Origin: Sarcophilus harrisii
Taxonomy: Eukaryota > Chordata > Mammalia > Dasyuromorphia > Dasyuridae
Direction: 5' to 3'
Length of the DNA stretch: 64,000 bases
NCBI RefSeq assembly: GCF_902635505.1
Contig: NC_045429.1
Coordinates: 434,895,669 to 434,959,668, forward strand
Shown here one piece after another: positions 56,925 through 64,000 of the stretch. How positions within the stretch are numbered: position 1 is the stretch's first letter; each line of letters starts with the position of its first letter. The translations under genes were made by a program, and so were the position numbers. The notes under the pieces were generated by a model. It made no database searches. It was not told the DNA's origin and saw only the letters and a list, made by a program, of their open reading frames with translations.

Positions 56925-57288
56925 GCCAGGCGTGCACTGATTTATTGACCAAACCTCACACCCCGAAGCAACTCATAGAATGGGCGGGGGGACAGCCCTC
57001 CTGTCTCCTGGGACAGCCAAGCAGGGCAGGCTCCTGCTTGGGAAAGTTTACCACAGCATGGTGTGAGGAGGGCAGGGGAGGCTGATTTTAGAGGAGCCCA
57101 ATGTGGGTCTTTAGAGAAAATAGTTACACAACTCAAAAAAAACCACAACCAAATGGAACAAACTATAAGAGACGCCAAACCCATGGAGGCCCATGAGAAG
57201 TGAAGGGAGAGCCCAATGTTCTGCAGCCACTGGGAGGTGGAAAGTCACTATTCGGGCGGCCACGGCTAGACGTGGATCCAGAGCTGCC
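56925..57288 (-). other. POLDIP2: POLDIP2 3' UTR
   Basis: From the stop to just past the minus-strand AATAAA; about 360 nt. No repeat is seen. Confidence 0.65.
56941..56946 (-). terminator. POLDIP2: POLDIP2 poly(A) signal
   Basis: The minus strand reads AATAAA about 340 nt after the POLDIP2 stop. Confidence 0.75.
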
Positions 57289-57403
57289 CTACCAGTGCAG
57301 GCCAGACGGGGGCGTTTTCTCGTCCTTATTGCTCTCCAGGGAGAAGGGGGGAATTCGGACATCGAAGTGAGATCCATCGGGCCTCTCAAAGCGGAACGTG
57401 CCC
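57289..57403 (-). CDS. POLDIP2: POLDIP2 coding exon 11 with stop
   Basis: Acceptor gtcttccag; GTFRFERPDGSHFDVRIPPF through KTPPSGLHW; TAG at 57291-57289. Confidence 0.97.
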
Positions 57404-60400
57404 CTGGAAGACAAGAAAGAATCCGACTCAAGAGGACCTCTGTCCTGCACCCCTCGTGCTATTTGAGAACCCTACGTTCTTGGCTCTAGAATAAGTATGG
57501 GAAAAAGCAGCCTGAAGCTCTCACCTCCCCGGAAGGGGGGGAAGATTCAGAAGTGCACAAAGAGCTTAACCAATCCTATCTTCCTACAGCAAACACGCCT
57601 CCCTGACTGCCGGTTCTGGAGCAAAGGTTCTTAACCTGGGGTCCATGTATTTCAATGTAATTCTTTCCCTTTGAAGTCCTAGGCAGTATATGCATTTAGA
57701 AACACTATGGGCTTCCCCTGCCCTCCATGGGGGGCCTGCCCTGGACTGCAGCCCCAGCCTTGACCCAAGACTCAAGCCAGCCAGCAGGGCCAGGAAGCCT
57801 GCCAAGGAGGAGCAGGTCTTGGGCCATCCTCCCCTCCCCCACTAGGACTCACAGCCAGTCAGCAGGAGGCCCCGAGGCGAGCCCAGGAGGGAGGACAGGA
57901 CCCACGCTGGTGGCTATGCCTGGAAGAGGGACTCACTCACCACATGTGCCCACTGGAAGCCTGCAGGGAGACATGGCTGCTGTACTGGAAAGCGGGCTGT
58001 TCTTTGGATAAGACAGGCTCCTGCGGGGTCGAGAGAAAAGGCAGAATCACGGGAGGGCTCACAACCACTGAGAGGAAGGAGCAGGGGACCCTCACACAGG
58101 AACTCTCTTCTCTGTCCTGGCTGTCCACTTAAGCTAGCACAACCTAGCTCTCCTGGAGCCTGCACAAAAGAGCATCTGGTGCCCTTGCCTTTGGCCCCAG
58201 AGAGTTTTCCCCAAAGGACTGGACATGCTGGTCCACCCGTCCAGCGGGCAGGTGCCTCCCCTCGGGGCAGCTGAACTGACCTGACTGACAGCCTCAGCGA
58301 ATTCCTGAAGAATGGATGAACGAGATCTCAGGGGACAACCCCACCCAGAATGGGTAAAGTGTCTGCCAGGAGCTGTCGCCCGACTCACCAACACCCCCCA
58401 ACACAACTTACAAAGAGGGAAGCAAGCAGGAAGGATGAGGAACTAGGCCTGGGACAAGCCCAGGCGGGGGCTCCGCCTTACCCTGCCCACCACGCCTCGG
58501 CCTCGCACTGTCTCCAAAGTGCCCGACAAGCTGAATATCCTCCAGTGACGCTCCCGAAGCTGCACGACGTCACTGTCCAGGTTTTCCAAACGGATGCAGT
58601 AGCGCCACTGCCCGAGGAGAGGAGGCGGCTCAGGACCAGGGGACAAGCAGCGGGCTCGCCCAAGCCCCCAGCCTCTTCCCTCCATCCCACCGCCCAGCAC
58701 CACCACCCCCGCCCTGGAGGCCCCACGGAAACAAAGCCTCTTACCCAGTAAACATGGGAATTCTGGGCCTCCTGAGGAGAGAAGCACAAAGATCGTGAGG
58801 GTGGCAGCAGGGGCAGCATCTGCCCAAGGGGACGCTCAGGGCAGGTACCAGACAAGAGGCTAATGGCCCCTCCCCCAGCCCCTCAGGGACAGGGCAGAGA
58901 GAGGCGACCCCAGACCCCTCCAGAAGGCGTCACCCAGAGGCAGCCCAAGCTTCTGTGGCCATGGGGAGACAAAGCGCGGCTCATGCAGGACAAGGTGCCC
59001 CCCCCCCCCGCCCTGGTGACCCCACAGCAGCAAGGCGGCAGGGGCTCGATGCCCCAGGGGCCACTCTGCCCCACACAGGAGGACCAGACAACCGAAGGGG
59101 GGGGGGGGGGGGCAGCCCCAGAGAGGGCCCTTCTGGAGCAGTGAAGCCGTGGCCCAGCTCACAGATGCCCGGGGGACACGTACCCGCATACCCATGTAGA
59201 AGGGGATGACAGTGACACGGATGTTCTCGGTGGTTTCCCGGTGGACATCTGACAGCTCCAGCCAGGGGTGATTCTTCTCCTGCCAAGCACGAAGGGTCTC
59301 CCGAGCCACAAAGGGCGGAACTGGGAGAGGAGTGGACCCGCCAGCTGACCCGTGGGCTCCGCTCTCAGCCCAACCCAGAGGGTCTCCCCCTTCTCCTCCC
59401 TGCCTCCGGACCCCTGCGGCCCAGGACAAGCTCCACGCCCGAGCCCCACTTGTCTGCTTAGGGGTCAGTACCTTTGGACTGCTCGTAGAGGAGAAACCTT
59501 TCAAACAGCTCATGCTGGATGGGGACCTGGTCAGTGGAGCTGTAGGGGAGGATGTCTTCGTGGCTAACATAGTCCAATCCTAGGGAAAAAGCCAGAGGTG
59601 AGCCCCTAGAAGGGGCCCGTCACAGGGCAGAGCTGCCCAGCCTGGACCCAGGGGGTCCTGGACTCCTTCCCAGCCTGAGAGGGCCAAGGGTACCCCAACC
59701 CCCTGTCCCCTACCTGGTATGGCGTAGAGGGCTCGACTGTCATCATGATTGGCCAGGAACGTCACAGCTTCTGTCTGAGATCTCTGAGACTGAGGAAGGA
59801 CAGAGTTAGGGTGGGTCCCAGTGTGCCCACAAGGCGAAGGGACTTCCTCTCCGGTCTCGGATGCAGGAAGGACTACAGCTCCACTGCCTCCCCTGCGCCC
59901 TCGCCGAGCCCACCCACAGCCTTCCCCAAGGCTCAGTCGGCTGACATCGGGGCCCACTTACTATGTGGGGGCAGTCCCGGGCATCAATCAGCACTTGGTA
60001 GTACGTGTGGGTTTTGCCTTTCACCTCCTTGGAGCCGTGGCCAGCGGGGTTCTCTGTTCTGGGTATGAAGCAGAGGTCTCAGGGCCGTGGCCCCCATCCT
60101 CCATAGGATCAGGGCGGGGCACAGAGCTGGGGGCAAGCTGAGGACACAGCCCCCCAGGGGCTCCTCCCCCTCTGAAGGCACTTTCAGGCTGGCCTGGGAT
60201 CCCCTAGCTAGAAGCAAGGACTGCAAGGGATCCAGCACGTGCTCCCTGGGGGGCCTCCTTCTGTCTCTCTGGCACTTGGTACTCTCGTCCCCGCCACTCA
60301 GGGATGCCAGCTGATCACTCGGGCCCTGCAGCCATCGCCCAGGGGAAAGTGTCTCCCCCGGGACTCATTACTAAGGGTTCTGCTGCTCCCTGCAGACCGC

Positions 60401-63215
60401 TCCCCGGGCACGCTCATAAGACACAAACAGGGCAGGGAGACTCACTTTTCTGGAGTGGTGGAAGCCACATCCCGGTCATACAGCCTGGCCTGCCAGGGAA
60501 ACAGGACGACCCCTCGGTACCCAAATATACTATGAAGAAAGAGCTGCAGGAGAAAGAGGGGTGGTGAGTCTGCAGCTGCTTGGGCCCCAGACACTCCATC
60601 GGCACGAACACGACGGGAGACAGCTGCCCCGTTGGGGCCCGACATCCCCCCTCCTCTGCCAGTTCCTCAGTCTCTCTGCTGTCCACTACCCCGACAGACT
60701 CTAACATGGGGACCTCCCCTCAGTCTCCTCCGAGCCCGTCCCCCCCCCACACCAACGCACTCTACAAATGTGGGCTGTTCCTGTCTCCGTTCAGGCAGCC
60801 TTGGTTCAGAGTGCCAGGCTCGAGGCCCTCAGACCCGCACTGGTGTGTGACCCCGGACAAGTCCCTTCACCCTGTCTGGCTCAGTGGCCGGAGGAGGCAA
60901 TGGCCGACCACTCGCACGCTCCCACAGGGATGGCTGTTGGGACACGCGCTGCTGACCTCTCCCCCTCCCCCGGCTCAGAGGGCCGGCCACCCACGCACTA
61001 ACTGGTCAGCAAAACGCCCCCGCCGCAACCCCGCTCACCTGGCCCGTCTCGTATTTTCCATTCTGCTTTGGCACCTCAAAGACACCAACTGTTTCTAACA
61101 CTTTGCCCTCTGGTCGGTTTCTGAGAAGAAGAGAACAAAAGTGAACAGTGTGGGGGGGAGGGGGGGGTCCAAGCATCAGGAGAAATTAATGGAGATGCTG
61201 AGCTTAAGGAACAGAGCATGACCACAGGGCAGCTGCCCCCTAGGGGGCTTTAAAGTGCTGAGCTGGAGTCAGGAAGATCCAAGTTCAAATCCAACTCAGA
61301 CCCTGACTGGCTGAGACCCTGGCCAGGTGTTTCACCTATCTGCCTCAATTTCTTTAACTGCAAAATGGAAAAAATAACAGGATTACTGGGAGGATCTACA
61401 GACTGCCTAACGTAGGGAGTGGCACACAGTAGGTGCTCTATAAGTGCTTTTCCTCTCCTTCCTCCCTGTTACTTGGAAGATAAGCAGCAGGACCATTCAC
61501 ACCTCCCAGAGGCCCATCCCTAGTTCAGTCAGCTGCGCACTCCCACACGCAGACCCCCCAGAAGCTCCCAGGCTTCTTCATCAAGTCCGGCCCTTCTCTC
61601 CCCCACCAGCTACCACACCCTCCGGTCTCCAAGAAGAGCCACGAGGAAGCCTGGGAGTCCTTCGGCTGGCCATGCATTCGGCCCCAGGAAAGCCAGGGCC
61701 GGTGGGGGGGGGAGCCAGACGTCCACACCTAAGAACGCGGGCTCTGATGCTGCGAGGTCCTGCTCTGTGTGACCCTGAACAAGCCACACCACTCCCTGGG
61801 CCTCAGCTGCCTGATCTGTAGAACGAGCAAGTTGGATTCAGGGGTCTCTGAGGAGCTTCCCAGACCCCTGAGTCCAAGTGCCCGGATCAGCAGGACTTAG
61901 GGTTCGGCTTCTCGAGGTTCCCCAGCCTTCCCTCCACACTTCAACAAGAATCACCAAGCACCCGCTCCTCGATGCTAGGACAAAAGTGAACCGCAGGGAG
62001 CCTTCCTTCTACTCCCAACAACAGAAAGACCACAGGAACCCCGGGCTCAGGTGGCTTGCCTTCTCCCAGCTCTTGGGCACCTTGTGCCCACTGCCCGGAG
62101 GCACCTCAAGTTGGCAGAACCCCTGCAGCCCCCAGCCTCTATCCACCGCCCCAACGAGCCACCTTCCATCAGCCCCTGTGACTTTCTTTCCGCCTGGGCC
62201 TCGAGGCTCTCCCCACGCAGCCAAGACCTGCTCAGTGCACTGCCGTGGCTCCCTCCCCCTCCCCGATGGAGCCCCTCATAACGTCCAGTTTCCCAGACTC
62301 CTTACCCTGCTCCCCTCCCCCCACGCCTTCTTCTGCCAACACATTGGGCTTCTAGGCGCCCCGCTGTTCACTGACCCGGTTCTGGGTGAGCCCGGTGCCT
62401 GGGACAGGGCCTGGCACGGGGGGGGGGGGTGTAGCCCGGGCGCTGCGGACCACCTCCGCCTCGCCAGGGTCACACCCCGAGCTCCGGCCCCGAGCTGTCT
62501 CCTGCTCCTCTCGGCAGCCGCGCAGGCAGCCCCGACCGGGACCGGGCGGGCCGTTAGCAGTGCTCCTTGTCCGGCTGCGCCAGGCGCCCACGCCGCCCGG
62601 GGGGCTCGTTCTCCGACCCTCACTTACACAAGTCCCCGCCCCAACGAGCTCCCTCCTAGGCCTTGCGCTGCAGGCTGGGCCGGGGCCAGCGCCGGCTCTG
62701 GCTCTAAACCTCTAGACTAAGCTCTTCCACTTGTTGCTAATGTGGGACAGGTACAGGCAAAAGCAGGAGCCCCAGGAGCCCCCTCCCCCGCCCGTCGCTG
62801 CGCGGACAAGCCCAGAGAGCCTCTGCCCCCGGGAGCTCCAGCTCGGCCACCCGGGCAGAAAGCCGCTAACAGACTGGCTCCCGTCCCCAAGAGCTCCCAG
62901 GCTCCGCCCCCGAGGAGCTTACATTCCGCCGGCCCGAAACACAAGCCCCGCAAAACCACTTCCGGGAAGGCCCCCCGGGCGCGCTCTGCCCCCCGCGCGC
63001 GCTCTGCCCCCGCGCCCGCCCCGCGCGCTCTGCCCCCGCCCCGCCCCGCCCCCTCACCGGGACGGAGAGGTGTCTCCGCGCCGCCGCCGAGAAGACCGGG
63101 GCGCCGAGGAAAGGTCGCGAGGGGCCGCGCGCACCGGCCCCGCCAGCGGCCGGGACCACCAGCAGCAGCAGCGGCCGCCCACGGCCAGGGCCCGTCGGGC
63201 CACACAGCCCGCCAT
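57289..63215 (-). CDS. POLDIP2: POLDIP2 (PDIP38), complete, 11 exons
   Basis: DNA polymerase delta-interacting protein 2 binds the p50 subunit of Pol delta and PCNA, stimulates PrimPol and NOX4, and acts in the mitochondrial matrix with CLPX. Minus-strand exons: 63215-63058, 61120-61039, 60543-60446, 60058-59962, 59789-59714, 59579-59472, 59320-59184, 58771-58745, 58607-58482, 58020-57941 and 57403-57289, all GT-AG, joining to 367 residues; human has 368. After an Arg-rich mitochondrial presequence (about 1-52) come a YccV/HspQ-like domain (about 60-225; GYRGVVLFPWQARLYDRDV, THTYYQVLIDARDCPHI) and an ApaG/DUF525 domain (about 235-360; NIRVTVIPFYMG, WRYCIRLENLDSD, VRGRGVVGREPVL). The end is KTPPSGLHW. 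The presequence in exon 1 diverges from human as if locally frame-displaced (see findings). It is divergent from TMEM199. Confidence 0.96.
57941..58020 (-). CDS. POLDIP2: POLDIP2 coding exon 10
   Basis: Acceptor ccccgcag; EPVLSKEQPAFQYSSHVSLQ and ASSGHM plus a split Trp codon; donor gtgagt. Confidence 0.96.
58482..58607 (-). CDS. POLDIP2: POLDIP2 coding exon 9
   Basis: Acceptor tcgggcag; WRYCIRLENLDSDVVQLRER through RGRGVVGR; donor gtaagg; phase 0 both ends. Confidence 0.96.
58745..58771 (-). CDS. POLDIP2: POLDIP2 coding exon 8 (27-nt microexon)
   Basis: Nine codons EAQNSHVYW between acceptor ctcctcag and donor gtaaga, phase 0 both ends. Skipping would keep the frame. Confidence 0.96.
59184..59320 (-). 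CDS. POLDIP2: POLDIP2 coding exon 7
   Basis: Acceptor ctcccag; PPFVARETLRAWQEKNHPWL through IPFYMGMR; donor gtacgt. Start of the ApaG-like domain. Confidence 0.96.
59472..59579 (-). CDS. POLDIP2: POLDIP2 coding exon 6
   Basis: Acceptor ccctag; LDYVSHEDILPYSSTDQVPI and QHELFERFLLYEQSK; donor gtactg, which is weaker than the others. Confidence 0.95.
59714..59789 (-). CDS. POLDIP2: POLDIP2 coding exon 5
   Basis: Acceptor ttcctcag; SQRSQTEAVTFLANHDDSRA and LYAIP; donor gtaggg. Confidence 0.96.
59962..60058 (-). CDS. POLDIP2: POLDIP2 coding exon 4
   Basis: Acceptor acccag; TENPAGHGSKEVKGKTHTYY and QVLIDARDCPHI; donor gtaagt. Confidence 0.95.
60446..60543 (-). CDS. POLDIP2: POLDIP2 coding exon 3
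   Basis: Acceptor tcctgcag; LFLHSIFGYRGVVLFPWQAR and LYDRDVASTTPE; donor gtgagt. Confidence 0.96.
61039..61120 (-). CDS. POLDIP2: POLDIP2 coding exon 2
   Basis: Acceptor cttctcag; NRPEGKVLETVGVFEVPKQ and NGKYETGQ; donor gtgagc. Confidence 0.96.
61228..61455 (+). repeat. MIR/THER CORE-SINE
   Basis: gctggagtcaggaagatcca, aagttcaaatccaactcaga, tttcacctatctgcctcaat and the 3' end ggcacacagtaggtgctcta in order. One of the most complete CORE-SINEs in the window. Confidence 0.8.
61750..61860 (+). repeat. MIR-like relic
   Basis: tgtgtgaccctgaacaagcc, then cctcagctgcctgatctgta and aggggtctctgaggagctt. Decayed. Confidence 0.5.
63058..63215 (-). CDS. POLDIP2: POLDIP2 coding exon 1 (mitochondrial presequence)
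   Basis: ATG at 63215, MAGCVARRALAVGGR then Cys/Trp- and Arg-rich text, ending in a split Arg codon before gtgagg. The frame agrees with exon 2 (NRPEGKV). Confidence 0.9.
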
Positions 63216-63426
63216 GGCGGCGCCTGGGCCGCCGCGGACGCGCGGATCCGGTCACGGTCACAGAAGCGGACGCCGACGCCGACGAGGGCCCAGCGAGCCT
63301 GCCGCAGCCGCGCCCCGCCCCGGCCCACAAGGCCCCGCGCGCTCCCGCCCCCGCCGCGGCCGCTCAGGCCTCCCCGGAAATTGTAGGCGGCCCCGCCTCC
63401 GATCACCTGACCCCGCCCGGGCCAAC
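63058..63426. promoter_or_regulatory. Bidirectional POLDIP2/TMEM199 promoter
   Basis: Only 211 bp separate the two divergent ATGs (63215 minus, 63427 plus), within a CpG island. Both starts sit in ATGGCG context, that of TMEM199 being CCAACATGGCGTCC, close to a YY1 site. An ETS-like CCGGAA lies at 63374-63379. There is no TATA box. Confidence 0.75.
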
Positions 63427-63637
63427 ATGGCGTCCTCCGTGCGCGCTGGGGAGCGGCTCCGGAGGGCCCTGAGCCCCAGCGGGGAACTGGGGGCGGCGCG
63501 CCTGCCCGGCGCGCTGCGAGCGCGGCTGGAGGCGGTCCTGAGCAAGAAGAAGGCCGCCGGGGGCGAGGGCGGCGACGCCGGGCCCTTGGTGCCCTTCCGT
63601 CTGCTGCGGGAGCTGCGCGTGCACCTCGGGGAGCAGG
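63427..63637 (+). CDS. TMEM199: TMEM199, first coding exon (partial gene)
   Basis: TMEM199 is the mammalian relative of yeast Vma12, an ER/ERGIC membrane protein needed to assemble the V-ATPase V0 sector; its loss disturbs Golgi glycosylation. The exon encodes 70 residues plus one base, MASSVRAGERLRRALSPSGE through FRLLRELRVHLGEQ, and ends at a gtgagc donor. It matches the human N-terminus in MASS, AGERL, ALxPxGEL, RLP, LRAxLEAxLxKK and the VxFRLxRxLxxHL segment. The two membrane helices and the C-terminus lie beyond the window. It is divergent from POLDIP2. Confidence 0.93.
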
Positions 63638-64000
63638 GTGAGCCCCCCCCCCGCCCGCGCGCAGGAGGCGGGCCCGGGGCCCTGCTCGGCCCCGCCCCGT
63701 GTCTGCCCCAGCGCGCTTCCGCCCCAACAGCGCGCCGGGGGGGGGGGGGGGGGGGGGGTCCCTCCCTGGGGCCGGGGTCCTTCCCGTGAGTCCGCGGCTT
63801 GTCCGGGCGTGGGGGCGCTAAGCTAAATAACCAGCGAACTTTAGCCGCGCGGCCCGTAACGCTCCCGCCGGGCGTCTCTGCGCATTTTCTGCCCCTGGCG
63901 GAAACTCCTCCTGAAGCGAAGCTTCAGCCGCCAAGTACTGAGTCAGCGCCCTTCTCTTCGTCAGATTCTAGCCTCTTTTGAGCGTCAGGCTGAGCTGGGC
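63638..64000 (+). other. TMEM199 intron 1, partial
   Basis: GC-rich intron start with a run of 22 G (63737-63758), then mixed sequence to the window end. No second exon is seen. Confidence 0.7.
63737..63758. repeat. Poly(G) run of 22
   Basis: 22 consecutive G in TMEM199 intron 1; a length error here is likely in any assembly. Confidence 0.9.

Larger units (their letters stand above)
61121..63057 (-). other. POLDIP2 intron 1
   Basis: Holds a MIR/THER SINE (61228-61455), a second relic (61750-61860) and, next to the donor, a GC-rich stretch with three GCGCTCTGCCCCC repeats (62981-63037). The rest is GC-rich and unassigned. Confidence 0.75.

Noticed and set aside
62717-63789. Long open frames on both strands (336 and 352 codons) over the POLDIP2/TMEM199 promoter
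   Set aside because: They arise because stop codons are rare in GC-rich sequence; they overlap each other, and the proteins are low-complexity Pro/Arg/Ala. The real frames there are POLDIP2 exon 1 and TMEM199 exon 1.

Overview
This is nuclear genomic DNA from a marsupial mammal. The evidence is split vertebrate genes with GT-AG introns, CpG-island promoters, and dense marsupial-type repeats: tRNA-derived SINEs of the WSINE1/MAR1 type (some with the RTE-derived 3' tail), marsupial LINE-1 3' ends, many old LINE-2, CR1/L3 and MIR/THER-type CORE-SINE relics, and short hAT elements. The protein sequences and gene order match the mammalian block NLK - TMEM97 - IFT20 - TNFAIP1 - POLDIP2 - TMEM199 (human 17q11.2). 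The species cannot be fixed from the sequence; an Australian marsupial is plausible from the SINE type.

Layout: 1-19.9 kb holds the last five coding exons and 3' UTR of NLK (+ strand), with one intron of about 13 kb full of repeats. 19.9-30.1 kb is intergenic and made largely of fossil repeats (LINE-2, MIR, a LINE-1 3' end broken by an hAT element and a SINE). 30.1-32.3 kb is the CpG-island promoter of TMEM97, whose three coding exons run to 39.3 kb. TMEM97 (+) converges on IFT20 (-, 41.0-46.2 kb), and their 3' ends almost touch. IFT20 diverges from TNFAIP1 (+, about 46.5-56.15 kb) at a shared GC-rich promoter. TNFAIP1 converges on POLDIP2 (-, 56.9-63.2 kb). POLDIP2 diverges from TMEM199 (+), whose first coding exon (63427-63637) is the last gene feature in the window. 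Every complete gene has a full exon set with consensus splice sites and an unbroken reading frame: TMEM97 171 aa, IFT20 132 aa, TNFAIP1 319 aa, POLDIP2 367 aa.

Functional links: the genes are ordinary housekeeping or signalling genes (MAPK-like kinase, sterol/sigma-2 receptor, ciliary transport, CUL3 adaptor, mitochondrial/replication-linked protein, V-ATPase assembly factor) and do not form a pathway, although TNFAIP1 and POLDIP2 both belong to families known to bind the p50 subunit of DNA polymerase delta.

I found no undescribed gene system. The observations most worth a second look are small: a 14-bp palindrome that puts AATAAA on both strands between TMEM97 and IFT20; a LINE-2 3' end that appears to supply a TMEM97 poly(A) signal; a POLDIP2 presequence that looks frame-displaced over part of exon 1; two ZNF143/THAP11-like motifs and a long polypurine tract around the IFT20/TNFAIP1 promoter.
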